Below, in pieces: positions 7,946 through 16,394 of a DNA stretch of 64,000 bases. Both the position numbers and the translations under genes were made by a program. The notes under the pieces were generated by a model that saw only the letters and a program-made list of their open reading frames with translations, was not told the origin of the DNA and did no database searches. The stretch comes from Eubacteriales bacterium (GTDB taxonomy: Bacteria; Bacillota; Clostridia; Lachnospirales; Lachnospiraceae), in the NCBI GenBank assembly GCA_030524545.1, contig JAUNGM010000007.1, forward strand, positions 62,001-126,000, in the 5' to 3' direction. The first letter of the stretch is position 1. Each line of letters begins with the position of its first letter.

Positions 7946-8037
7946 CCGCCCACTACTCGCAATAGTGAACGGCTGTGTAAAACAGTTGTCGTAATTATTT
8001 GAGGGTAGGCCGTGTGTTTCTGGCTTTCCCTTTTTCT
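7930..8037 (-). ncRNA. Putative antisense antitoxin RNA of about 105 nt
   Basis: Predicted from a minus-strand promoter at 8044-8072 and a hairpin at 7944-7974 followed on that strand by ATTTTCTTCTCTT. The RNA would overlap the last codons and 3' tail of the toxin message and contains the 8001-8012 segment that could otherwise pair with the toxin leader. Arrangement as in Fst/RNAII and TxpA/RatA systems. Ends are approximate. Confidence 0.5.
7944..7974 (-). terminator. Hairpin at the toxin stop codon, terminator for the antisense RNA
   Basis: AGCCG..CACTA pairs with TAGTG..CGGCT (two stems of 5 separated by a 2x2 bulge, 7-base loop). The left arm starts inside the toxin stop codon. The U-tract is on the minus strand only; the plus strand continues GTGTAAAACAG, so toxin mRNA probably reads through. 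Confidence 0.65.
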
Positions 8038-8043
8038 ATTCTT

Positions 8044-8072
8044 AATATAACACATATGGCAGCAGGGCGCAA
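8044..8072 (-). promoter_or_regulatory. Promoter of the putative antitoxin RNA
   Basis: On the minus strand TTGCGC, 17-bp spacer, TATATT. The -10 is good, the -35 has only TTG in common with consensus. Confidence 0.5.
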
Positions 8073-8114
8073 GGCTTTTGCTCAAAAATGAGCGATCCAC
8101 CAAAAGAAGCAAAG

Positions 8115-8146
8115 GCCCTCATAGAAGTTGTAGCTTCTACAAGGGC
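8115..8146 (-). terminator. Hairpin upstream of the antitoxin promoter
   Basis: GCCCT..TAGAAG pairs with CTTCTA..AGGGC around TTGTAG. On the minus strand it is followed by CTTTGCTTCTTTT. It would isolate the antitoxin RNA from leftward readthrough. Confidence 0.5.
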
Positions 8147-8230
8147 AAAGTAACCCGTCAACTCAACACATAAGCCTGATTGAGGTTATTATAACCTTTC
8201 TCCGGCAGAAAGAAAAGGAGAATTTGCAAA

Positions 8231-8443
8231 ATGGGATTTTCACCTGCTGCCTACAGCATGATTTTTGATACGATTGATACATATACAGAGAAAAAGGATA
8301 TTGTGAGGGCACTGAAACTTAGCACCGGAAAGAAAAAGAAGTATCTGGACAGGCTTTCCATTGAGACAGAGATTATGCAGGCTGTATGCGTAAGTGAGAA
8401 GACAGCATTCATGGACGGACTTAGGATTCTGCTCCATTTCTAA
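8231..8443 (+). CDS. Hypothetical 70-residue protein
   Basis: A small soluble, lysine-rich protein with an AAGGAG ribosome site 10 bases before its ATG. Nothing in it is recognised: the middle (YTEKKDIVRALKLSTGKKKKYLDRL) is basic, the C-terminal part (SEKTAFMDGLRILLHF) looks helical and may be cut short. Its last codons and stop lie inside the right copy of the 28-bp repeat, which suggests that the original 3' end was replaced when the repeat arose. It sits in the decayed patch with the DnaC fragment and may be an element cargo remnant. Confidence 0.5.
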   Translation: MGFSPAAYSMIFDTIDTYTEKKDIVRALKLSTGKKKKYLDRLSIETEIMQAVCVSEKTAFMDGLRILLHF

Positions 8444-8464
8444 AAGAAATCGAAAATTTCTAAA
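8437..8464. repeat. 28-bp direct repeat, right copy
   Basis: Exact copy of 7257-7284. It begins within the 3' end of the 70-residue orphan gene and supplies its stop codon. Confidence 0.85.
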
Positions 8465-8752
8465 GAAAGAATGAAAGAAAATAAAGAATTTCATATCTAC
8501 TTGTTTCCGGAGGGAAAAGGTGATATGTTTTAAGTGTTTCATTCCTGTGTCTGCAGGAGTGTCAGATTTCTCATTCGCCAATTCGGCGGAATTACCCATT
8601 TTTATTAGGAAAGCCTGTCAGAGGGGAGGGATGCCTATGACTTTGAAATGTTGTCTGTAGGGAGAGTGCAGAGAAGATATTGAAATCAGGTGAGCTGTAA
8701 AAGAAATCAGGTGTGCAGAATTCGGGGACTGTGCAGGAAATAGGAGAAGAAT
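8465..8752. other. Intergenic stretch before the surface-protein gene
   Basis: No supportable gene in 288 bases. The only structure seen is a pair of GAAATCAGGTG boxes at 8682-8692 and 8703-8713, exactly 21 bp apart, 40 bases before the next start codon. No convincing -35/-10 pair was found, so the promoter may be activator-dependent. Confidence 0.45.
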
Positions 8753-10870
8753 ATGAAGAATAGAATATTATGCAGGCTTGTGAGTATTGGAACAGCAGTA
8801 TTGACAGCGGGAACAGTGGCAGGTACGGCAGTATGCCACGGAGGAACGGCAGTTTACGGAGCTTCCCTGGAAAACGGAAATTCCGGGCTTGCTATGGTGC
8901 AAAGAGCATATTGGACAGAGGAAGAAGCGTTTGACGGAGAACTTGAGATAGAGATTACAGGATTGAAAGAATGGCTGAATGCGTATAGGAAAAACAGAGA
9001 AGAAAGCCTTCCCGGAGAACTGCCGGAAGAAATCACGGCTACACCGATTCCGACACCCTTTGAGACGCCATCAGAAGCGCCATCAGAAGTACCATCAGAA
9101 AAAACTTCTGAGACACCTTTGGAAAAAGAAACTGGGGAAATGGAAGATGAAGAAAATCCTCTTCTATCGGATGAACAGAAAACAGAACCGGAGGAAAGCA
9201 GATCCGGTGCAGAAGAAGATTCCGGCAGCGCCGGGGATTTGGAAGGAGATCCTTTTACCGGATTAGAGAATTATTCGGAAGAAAACAGCAGCCAGGAGTA
9301 TTCGGATGAGATTGAAATCATAACCGAAAGCCTGACTGCCGGGGGAGAAAAGCGACCGCAGCTTTCCGGGGGTTCGGCTGTACGGTGTGTGGGAATCCGT
9401 ACAGCCGGAGAGATGGGAACAGAAACAGATACGGCTGAATCGCCTCAGGTGATGCTTGTAACGAGAATTTCACGCTATTTTCAGGCAGATACGGAAAAAC
9501 TTCCGGAAGAGTGTACCATACAGGAAATGATGTTTCCCGGACAGGAAGGTGAACTTGAGTCGGCAGCAGAAATTGTTTATCCCATTGATATGGAAGAAAC
9601 TGCGGACAATATCCCTTTTATTGTGAAAATTCCTTTTGTTCTAAGGGAAGAATATCGTTACAATGAAAATAACCGTTTGTTTCCGGTGAATCTGATTTCC
9701 CCGTCAAGTGAGGCTGGTACAGCCCAGGAGACAGCCGGTACAGCCCAAGAGGCGGACGGTACGTCAAAAGCAGCGGCCGATACAGGGCTGTCATCACACG
9801 ATAATAAAGAATTAAGCGGTGCAGGAACCTTTTTGCTCATTGAGAATAAGGGAGAACGGCAGATTCTTGCAAAAGCAGAACAGGCTGTGGTGCTGGAAGC
9901 ATCTGCAGCTCCGGCGGATTATACGATTACTGTAGCAACTGATACGGAAACGCCAAAAGCAGGGCAGACCCTGACCTACCATATTACCGTAACCAATACG
10001 GGGAAACAGCCGCTTCCCCTGATCTCTCTGGAGAGCGCAATGAGTCCCGCAGGACTTACCGGAAGCTGGCAATCAGGAAATCCCGGAGGGAGTGAACAGG
10101 AAACCGATATTTCCGGTCAGAAGGCCATCCTTACCAAGCTGACAACAGGGGAAAGCCGTCAGCTGGATTTTCAGGTAAAACTGCCGGAAAGCCTGAACGG
10201 GCCGGTTATCAATACAGTGACTGCCAAAGCGCAAAAAACGACAGGTTCCGGCAATGTTGTTGTCAGAGGCGCTTCACTGAAAATAACGGTCACGCCCCTG
10301 AAAGCGGATTTTACCGTAAATAAATCAGCAGACCGTACCTCAGCCGCCCCGGGCGACACCATTACTTATCAGATCTGTATCCGCAATACAGGAGAGAGAA
10401 CTCTTCATTCTGTCCTAAGTACGGAGCGTTTTCAGTCAGAAAATATAAGCGCACGATTTACAGAAAAAGAGGGTGTTGTACTGAACAGTACGAAAACCCA
10501 GGCGCTGATCTCCCAGATTCCTCCGGGAGAAGTGTTTTCCTTGGAAGCGGTGGTGACTTTGCCGGAAACACTGAACAGCCGGGAACTGATCAATCAGGTA
10601 TTTGTACGCACAAAAGAAACAGGAGATAAGACTGTTCAATCTGCGTCAGGAGTGAAGATACTGGGAATTTCTCCAACTCCAGCCCCCGCAAAAGAACCTG
10701 ATGATCCTTATAGCGGAAATGATCTATCAGACAGCGGCTCCAGTCCTGTTTCGGAGTATCCAAAAACCTCAGACGATACGGAACTGGCATTCTGGCTATG
10801 CATGCTGGGCCTGGCATTTCTGGCCGGGGTAGGTGCATACGGATATTACAGCTTCCGCAGAAGACAGTGA
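8753..10870 (+). CDS. Cell-surface protein with DUF11 repeats and sortase-like anchor
   Basis: A 705-residue exported protein. Residues 1-36 form a signal peptide. About 95-200 is a Pro/Ser/Glu/Thr-rich stalk with short SEAPSEVPSE-type repeats; a second Ala/Gly/Thr-rich patch (AGTAQETAGTAQEADGT) lies near 322-340. Two DUF11-type Ig-like domains follow: about 382-505 (ADYTITVATDTETPKAGQTL) and 519-640 (ADFTVNKSADRTSAAPGDTI). The C terminus has YPKTSD, a membrane helix and RRRQ, which is the layout of a sortase signal with Tyr in place of Leu. Probably a wall-linked adhesin or stalk; ligand unknown. It lies alone between the accessory patch and murE. Confidence 0.75.
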   Translation: MKNRILCRLVSIGTAVLTAGTVAGTAVCHGGTAVYGASLENGNSGLAMVQRAYWTEEEAFDGELEIEITGLKEWLNAYRKNREESLPGELPEEITATPIPTPFETPSEAPSEVPSEKTSETPLEKETGEMEDEENPLLSDEQKTEPEESRSGAEEDSGSAGDLEGDPFTGLENYSEENSSQEYSDEIEIITESLTAGGEKRPQLSGGSAVRCVGIRTAGEMGTETDTAESPQVMLVTRISRYFQADTEKLPEECTIQEMMFPGQEGELESAAEIVYPIDMEETADNIPFIVKIPFVLREEYRYNENNRLFPVNLISPSSEAGTAQETAGTAQEADGTSKAAADTGLSSHDNKELSGAGTFLLIENKGERQILAKAEQAVVLEASAAPADYTITVATDTETPKAGQTLTYHITVTNTGKQPLPLISLESAMSPAGLTGSWQSGNPGGSEQETDISGQKAILTKLTTGESRQLDFQVKLPESLNGPVINTVTAKAQKTTGSGNVVVRGASLKITVTPLKADFTVNKSADRTSAAPGDTITYQICIRNTGERTLHSVLSTERFQSENISARFTEKEGVVLNSTKTQALISQIPPGEVFSLEAVVTLPETLNSRELINQVFVRTKETGDKTVQSASGVKILGISPTPAPAKEPDDPYSGNDLSDSGSSPVSEYPKTSDDTELAFWLCMLGLAFLAGVGAYGYYSFRRRQ

Positions 10871-10883
10871 GCCGGAAAAAACA

Positions 10884-10912
10884 TTGAAAAGGCAGATTAG
10901 GTGTGCTATTCT
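10884..10912 (+). promoter_or_regulatory. sigma-A type promoter of murE
   Basis: TTGAAA, 17-bp spacer, TATTCT. The roughly 145-base leader that follows holds a hairpin at 10928-10960 (TTTCGGCGGCAG with CTGCTGCCGGAA) with no T-run after it. Confidence 0.65.
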
Positions 10913-11063
10913 ATATAGGAATATATATTTCGGCGGCAGGATGCTTTTCTGCTGCCGGAAACCGGTGCATCGGATGATCAGGCCGATGAAGCGGATGGTT
11001 ATTTTTATGAAAGGATGTACTGGTATAACAGCAATTTATAATCCATATATGGAGGAAAAAAAT

Positions 11064-12521
11064 ATGAAATTATCATCCCTGTTGGAACGTCTGGAATACA
11101 CCTGCATTCAGGGAAGTACGGATCAGGAAGTCACTGCAGTTGTTTATGATTCCCGAAAAGTTGAGGATGGCTCTCTTTTCATCTGTATTCGTGGGGCTGT
11201 GGCAGACGGCCACAAATTCATACCGGATGTAGTTGCCAAAGGAGCGAAAACCCTGATCGTGGAGGAAGAAGTAACGGTGCCGGAAGATGTGGCAGTGATT
11301 TTGGTAAAAGACACACGCTATGCTATGGCTTTTATTTCCGCTGCCTGGTTCGGATATCCAGCCGAAAGCCTGAAAACTATCGGAATTACAGGAACTAAGG
11401 GAAAGACGACCACGACCTATATGGTAAAATCCATTCTGGAAAATGCAGGATACAAGGTGGGGCTGATCGGAACGATTGAAGCGATCATCGGCGACAAAGT
11501 CATTCCGGCTGCAAATACCACACCGGAGTCCTTTGTCATCCAGCAGTACTTCCGGGAGATGGTGGATGCCGGCTGTGACAGTGTTGTGATGGAGGTGTCT
11601 TCACAGGGGCTGATGCTGCACAGAACCCAGGGATTTGTGTTTGACTACGGTATTTTTACGAATATTGAACCGGATCATATCGGGCCGAATGAGCACAGGG
11701 ATTTTGGCCATTATCTGTCCTGCAAGGCCATGCTCCTTCGTCAGTGCCGGGTAGGAATCGTGAATCGGGATGACGAACATTTTGACAGAATTGTGGAAGG
11801 GCATACCTGTACACTGGAAACCTACGGATTTTCGGCGGAGGCGGATCTGCGTGCCGAGGACGCACAGCTTGTGGGCGGAAAGGGATATCTGGGTATTTCC
11901 TACCATCTGAAGGGACTTTTGGATTTCCCTGTGGAAATCGATATTCCCGGCAAATTCAGCATTTATAATTCGCTTACGGCGATTGCTATCTGCCGCCATT
12001 TTAAGGTTTCGGAGGAAAATATCATTAAAGCTCTGAAGGTAGCCAAAGTCAAAGGGCGTATTGAGATGGTGAAGGTTTCCGATGATTTCACGCTGATGAT
12101 CGATTATGCACACAATGCCATGGCCCTGGAGAGCCTTTTGACTACCCTGAAGGAATACAATCCGCACCGGCTTGTGTGTCTGTTCGGATGCGGCGGCAAC
12201 CGATCCAAGCTGCGCCGTTATGAAATGGGAGAGGTTTCCGGGCGTCTCGCGGATCTGACGATCATCACCTCCGATAATCCGAGATATGAGGAGCCGCAGG
12301 CCATTATCGATGACATCAAAGCCGGAATGGCAAGAACAGACGGTAAGTTTGTGGAAATTCCGGACAGAAAAGAAGCCATTGCCTACGCCATCCATCACGG
12401 AGAACCCGGAGACATTATTATTTTGGCAGGAAAAGGCCATGAGGATTACCAGGAGATTGAGGGCAGGAAGTATCCTATGGACGAGCGTGTCCTGATCGCA
12501 GATATCCTGGCAGGAAGATAG
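11064..12521 (+). CDS. murE: UDP-MurNAc-tripeptide synthetase, meso-diaminopimelate adding
   Basis: Adds the third residue of the peptidoglycan stem peptide to UDP-MurNAc-L-Ala-D-Glu in the cytoplasm, using ATP. At 485 residues it has the usual length. The Mur ligase P-loop GTKGKTTTTY is at about residue 110, and the motif DNPR near residue 404, which contacts the free end of meso-DAP, marks a DAP- rather than lysine-adding enzyme. The start at 11064 follows GGAGGAAAAAAAT; the frame is open upstream but without a ribosome site. It stands apart from the dcw cluster 16 kb away, next to priA. A GTCCGCAGC/GCTGCGGAC hairpin (12537-12569) separates it from priA. Confidence 0.95.
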   Translation: MKLSSLLERLEYTCIQGSTDQEVTAVVYDSRKVEDGSLFICIRGAVADGHKFIPDVVAKGAKTLIVEEEVTVPEDVAVILVKDTRYAMAFISAAWFGYPAESLKTIGITGTKGKTTTTYMVKSILENAGYKVGLIGTIEAIIGDKVIPAANTTPESFVIQQYFREMVDAGCDSVVMEVSSQGLMLHRTQGFVFDYGIFTNIEPDHIGPNEHRDFGHYLSCKAMLLRQCRVGIVNRDDEHFDRIVEGHTCTLETYGFSAEADLRAEDAQLVGGKGYLGISYHLKGLLDFPVEIDIPGKFSIYNSLTAIAICRHFKVSEENIIKALKVAKVKGRIEMVKVSDDFTLMIDYAHNAMALESLLTTLKEYNPHRLVCLFGCGGNRSKLRRYEMGEVSGRLADLTIITSDNPRYEEPQAIIDDIKAGMARTDGKFVEIPDRKEAIAYAIHHGEPGDIIILAGKGHEDYQEIEGRKYPMDERVLIADILAGR

Positions 12522-12590
12522 AACAGAGAGGCTGCTGTCCGCAGCAGTGAGACATATCAGGCTGCGGACGGTGACATAGAGAGAGCATTC

Positions 12591-14810
12591 ATGATTTATG
12601 CGGATATCATTGTAGATATTTCCCACGAGAAGGTGGACCGGAGCTTCCAGTACAGAGTACCGGAAGAACTGGAGAAAGACATCCGGGTGGGAGCAGTTGT
12701 TACAATTCCTTTTGGAAACGGCAACCATGAGCGGAAGGGGTATGTGATCGGGCTGTCAGAAAATCCTAAATTTGACCTGCATAGGATGAAGACCATCCGC
12801 GGACTGTGCAGCGGGGAAGAAACTACGGAATCGCGCCTGATCGCCCTGGCCGCCTGGATGCGGGAGTATTACGGCTCTACCATGATTCAGGCACTGAAAA
12901 CGGTCCTTCCGGTTCAGGACAAGGTGAAAGCTAAAGAAAAGCGTACCATATGTCTTAATGTCGGCAGACAAAAGGCGGAAGAATTGGCTGCTGAGCTGGA
13001 AAAGGGCAGATGTAAGGCAAGGGCAAGACTTCTTCGGGCACTTGTACAGGAAGGAGAGCTGGATTATACGGCGGCCTCCCGGGAGCTGGGTACCAATACA
13101 GGTGTACTGGAACCCCTTCTGGAACAGGGAATCATCCGGATTGAGCATCAGGAGATTTACCGGATTCCCGTGGATGTGAAGGAAATCCGGCCGGAGGAAA
13201 GCCGGGAGTTAAGCCCTGTCCAGAAAGAGGCAGCAGAACAGATCTTTGAAGAATGGCAGAAGGAGACTCCAAGGCCGGTCCTGCTTTTTGGCGTAACCGG
13301 AAGCGGCAAGACCCAGGTATACATGAAGCTGATCGAGCAGGTGATGGAAGAAGGAAAGCAGGTAATCGTCCTCATTCCGGAGATAGCCCTGACTTATCAG
13401 ACTGTGCGAAGGTTCTACGGAAGGTTTGGCGATAAAGTTTCCGTACTCAATTCCAGAATGTCCCAGGGAGAGCGTTATGACCAGTTTAAACGTGCCAAAC
13501 GGGGAGAAATTCAGGTAATGGTCGGGCCAAGGTCGGCCCTGTTCACTCCTTTTTCACATTTAGGGCTTATTATTATTGATGAAGAACATGAACAAACGTA
13601 TAAAAGCGAGAATACCCCAAGATATCATGCAAGAGAGACTGCAGTAAAGAGAGCTTCCATGGAGGGAGCCAATGTCCTTCTGGGGTCTGCAACCCCATCC
13701 ATGGAATCCTACAGCCGTGCCATGTCAGGAGAATATGCCCTGGTAAAGCTAAATGCCCGTTACGGAGAAAGGCCGCTGCCGGATGTATCGATCGTGGATC
13801 TTCGGGAAGAATTAAAAGCAGGGAACCGGTCAGTTTTAAGCAGGAAACTGAAAGCGGCAATAGAAGACCGCCTTGCGAGGGGAGAACAGACCATGTTGTT
13901 TTTGAACAGGAGGGGGTATGCGGGATTTGTTTCCTGCCGTTCCTGCGGGCATGTAATGAAATGCCCGCATTGTGACGTATCTCTTTCCGAACATAACAAC
14001 GGGAGGCTGCTCTGCCATTACTGCGGCTACGAACAGCGGCGGGTAGAGCACTGTCCCGAGTGTGGTTCTCCGTATATCGGAGGATTCAAGGCCGGGACGC
14101 AGCAGATTGAACAGGTTCTTACAAAAACCTTCCGCGGAGCACGGATACTTCGCATGGATTATGACACCACCCGGAATAAAGGCAGCTACGAAAAGATTCT
14201 TTCCTCCTTTGCTGCCCGTGAAGCAGATATTCTCGTGGGGACGCAGATGATCGTGAAAGGACATGATTTTCCGTTTGTGACACTTGTGGGAGTCATTGCG
14301 GCAGACCTTTCGCTGAATGCATCTGACTACCGCTGTGCAGAACGGACTTTTCAGCTCCTGACGCAGGCAGTAGGACGTTCCGGCAGAGGCATCCGCAGGG
14401 GTGAGGCCATTATACAGACCTACCATCCGGATCATTACAGTATCCGGGCATCTGCAGTGCAGGATTACGAAGCCTTTTACAGGGAAGAAGAGGGCTATCG
14501 GACGATGATGGATTATCCGCCTTTTGCCCATATGCTTTCCGTACTGGCTTTTGGAGAGGAAGAAGAGCTCCTGGAAAGGGGCATGGAATATATTGCAAAA
14601 TTTATCCGCCGGGTATACCCCGGCAGCGACCTTCGCGTCATTGGGCCGGCCTATGCGTCCGTGGGCAAAGTCAATGATGTATACAGAAAGGTCATTTACC
14701 TGAAACATACGGACGAAAAGACGTTAAATGCAATCAAAGAAAAAACCGAAAAATACATTGAGATCAATTCCGGTTTCCGGAAGTTGTATATACAATTTGA
14801 TTTCAGCTAG
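12591..14810 (+). CDS. priA: Primosomal protein N', replication restart helicase
   Basis: A 3'-5' DNA helicase that recognises stalled forks and reloads the replisome. The 739 residues show the N-terminal DNA-binding domain, Walker A GVTGSGKTQVY near 234, DEEH box near 329, and two zinc-binding modules at about 450-495 (CRSCG, CPHC, CHYCG, CPECG; eight cysteines), then helicase motif SGRG near 599. First gene of a long Firmicutes housekeeping run that continues through thiN; def starts about 105 bases downstream. Confidence 0.96.
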   Translation: MIYADIIVDISHEKVDRSFQYRVPEELEKDIRVGAVVTIPFGNGNHERKGYVIGLSENPKFDLHRMKTIRGLCSGEETTESRLIALAAWMREYYGSTMIQALKTVLPVQDKVKAKEKRTICLNVGRQKAEELAAELEKGRCKARARLLRALVQEGELDYTAASRELGTNTGVLEPLLEQGIIRIEHQEIYRIPVDVKEIRPEESRELSPVQKEAAEQIFEEWQKETPRPVLLFGVTGSGKTQVYMKLIEQVMEEGKQVIVLIPEIALTYQTVRRFYGRFGDKVSVLNSRMSQGERYDQFKRAKRGEIQVMVGPRSALFTPFSHLGLIIIDEEHEQTYKSENTPRYHARETAVKRASMEGANVLLGSATPSMESYSRAMSGEYALVKLNARYGERPLPDVSIVDLREELKAGNRSVLSRKLKAAIEDRLARGEQTMLFLNRRGYAGFVSCRSCGHVMKCPHCDVSLSEHNNGRLLCHYCGYEQRRVEHCPECGSPYIGGFKAGTQQIEQVLTKTFRGARILRMDYDTTRNKGSYEKILSSFAAREADILVGTQMIVKGHDFPFVTLVGVIAADLSLNASDYRCAERTFQLLTQAVGRSGRGIRRGEAIIQTYHPDHYSIRASAVQDYEAFYREEEGYRTMMDYPPFAHMLSVLAFGEEEELLERGMEYIAKFIRRVYPGSDLRVIGPAYASVGKVNDVYRKVIYLKHTDEKTLNAIKEKTEKYIEINSGFRKLYIQFDFS

Positions 14811-14880
14811 AGCGTGTTTGAAAATCGCGGAATGAATCTTCAAAAAATCTAAGGAATCTGCGCAGCTTCGGATGCACGCT
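14811..14880. repeat. Short inverted-repeat element between priA and def
   Basis: Opens with AGCGTG directly after the priA stop and closes with CACGCT; the inside (TTTGAAAATCGCGG...) is not further symmetrical. It looks like a degraded small palindromic repeat, not a terminator, because no T-run follows. Confidence 0.35.
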
Positions 14881-14915
14881 AAGATCAGTAAGGAAGAAAA
14901 GAGAGGAAGAAGAAA

Positions 14916-15398
14916 ATGGCACTTAGAACCATCAGAACAGAGGGAGATCCCGTGCTTGGCAAAAAGAGCAGGCCGGTAACAGAGATGACACAGAAGGTCC
15001 GCAATTTGATCGTGGATATGCTGGATACTATGTATGACGCGATGGGTGTAGGTCTTGCAGCACCGCAGGTGGGAATCCTGAAGCGTATTGTGGTCATTGA
15101 TGTGGGGGAAGGCCCGATCGTCCTGATCAATCCTGAGATCCTGGAAACCTCCGGGGAACAGACCGGAGAAGAGGGATGCTTAAGTGTACCGGGGATGTCC
15201 GGTCAGGTTACACGCCCGAATTACGTAAAAGTGAAAGCTCTTGACATCAATATGGAAGAAGTGGAATATGAAGGAACGGAGCTGCTTGCGCGCGCGTTTT
15301 GCCATGAGATCGACCATCTGGATGGAAAAATGTATACGGAACTGGTAGAAGGAGAACTTCACCGGGTAACGTATGAGGATGACGAGGAAGAGGAGTAA
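14916..15398 (+). CDS. def: Peptide deformylase
   Basis: Removes the formyl group from the N-terminal methionine of new proteins. All three motifs are present: GVGLAAPQVG near residue 45, EEGCLSVPG near 88, and HEIDH near 129, supplying the Cys and two His that hold the Fe/Zn ion and the catalytic Glu. At 160 residues it is a normal bacterial form. It precedes fmt by 5 bases, the classic pairing of the enzymes that remove and add the formyl group. Confidence 0.97.
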   Translation: MALRTIRTEGDPVLGKKSRPVTEMTQKVRNLIVDMLDTMYDAMGVGLAAPQVGILKRIVVIDVGEGPIVLINPEILETSGEQTGEEGCLSVPGMSGQVTRPNYVKVKALDINMEEVEYEGTELLARAFCHEIDHLDGKMYTELVEGELHRVTYEDDEEEE

Positions 15399-15403
15399 TC
15401 ATT

Positions 15404-16339
15404 GTGAAGATTGTTTATATGGGAACCCCCGATTTTGCCGTACCGCCCTTGAAGGCACTGGCAGAGGCAGGGTATGAAATCGCGGCTGTTGTAACGCAGC
15501 CGGACAAACCAAAGGGCAGGGGGAAGACATTAATGCCCACTCCTGTCAAAGAAGAAGCCATGAAGCATCAGATTCCGGTCTATCAGCCTGTGAAGGTACG
15601 TGATCCGGAATTTGTGCAGATTCTTGAGAAAATCGGGCCGGATATCATTGTGGTAGCTGCTTTTGGGCAGATCATCCCAAAGGGAATCCTGGATCTGCCG
15701 AAATTCGGATGCATCAATATCCACGCATCCCTGCTTCCGAAATACCGTGGTGCCGCACCGATTCAGCAGGCGGTCATTGACGGGGAGAAGGCATCCGGCG
15801 TTACGATCCAGAGGATGAGTACGGGAATTGATACGGGCGATATGATTTCAAAAATTGTCGTTCCGCTTTCACCGGAAGAAACCGGCGGAAGTTTGTTTGA
15901 TAAACTGGCCCTTGCCGGGGCAGAATTATTGATAAAGACACTTCCTTCGATTGCTGACGGAACTGCTGTATATGAAAAACAGCCGGAAGAAAGTCCGACA
16001 CCTTATGCCGCTATGCTTACCAAGCAGATGGGACATATGGACTTTACGAAGAGTGCCGTGGAACTGGAACGCCTTGTGAGGGGGATGAATCCCTGGCCAA
16101 GCGCCTATACCCGTCTCAATGGAAAGACATTGAAGGTATGGAGAAGTGAAGCAGCAGAGGCTGTTTCAAAAGAAACATGTCCCGGTACGATTGTGAAGAC
16201 AGACAAAGCAGGAATCCATGTGGCATGCGCCGACGGAGTTCTGATTTTAAAAGAGGTTCAACTGGAAGGGAAGAAGCGGATGGATACGGATGCATTCCTG
16301 CGCGGGTACCTGATCGAAGAAGGAACTGTTTTAGATTGA
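15404..16339 (+). CDS. fmt: Methionyl-tRNA formyltransferase
   Basis: Formylates initiator Met-tRNA with 10-formyl-THF. The N-terminal domain shows MGTPDFAVPPLKAL and the formyl-transfer signature with N, H and D residues in INIHASLLPKYRGAAPIQ (about 104-121) and GIDTGDM (about 142-148); the C-terminal OB domain binds the tRNA. Start is GTG at 15404, whose ribosome site GAGGAG is formed by the last codons of def, so the two are probably translationally coupled. 311 residues, usual length. Confidence 0.97.
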   Translation: MKIVYMGTPDFAVPPLKALAEAGYEIAAVVTQPDKPKGRGKTLMPTPVKEEAMKHQIPVYQPVKVRDPEFVQILEKIGPDIIVVAAFGQIIPKGILDLPKFGCINIHASLLPKYRGAAPIQQAVIDGEKASGVTIQRMSTGIDTGDMISKIVVPLSPEETGGSLFDKLALAGAELLIKTLPSIADGTAVYEKQPEESPTPYAAMLTKQMGHMDFTKSAVELERLVRGMNPWPSAYTRLNGKTLKVWRSEAAEAVSKETCPGTIVKTDKAGIHVACADGVLILKEVQLEGKKRMDTDAFLRGYLIEEGTVLD

Positions 16340-16394
16340 CCAATGCTGTGAAAGGTATTTTGCACGAATTTATAAGGTAATAAGGAGTGATTGG

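Larger units (their letters stand above)
7791..8012 (+). promoter_or_regulatory. Predicted 5'-3' long-distance pairing arms of the toxin mRNA
   Basis: CGGTCTACCCTC (7791-7802, in the leader) is complementary to GAGGGTAGGCCG (8001-8012, beyond the gene) over all 12 positions, one as G-U. Such pairing between message ends holds full-length type I toxin mRNAs in an untranslated form in the hok and AapA systems. That it forms here is inference; the complementarity is visible. Confidence 0.5.

Noticed and set aside
7918-8112. 64-codon minus-strand open frame across the antitoxin RNA
   Set aside because: No ribosome site, spans the terminator hairpin and the predicted promoter; non-coding RNA is the simpler reading.
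11601-12728. 375-codon minus-strand open frame
   Set aside because: Antisense to murE and the start of priA, both with full motif sets.
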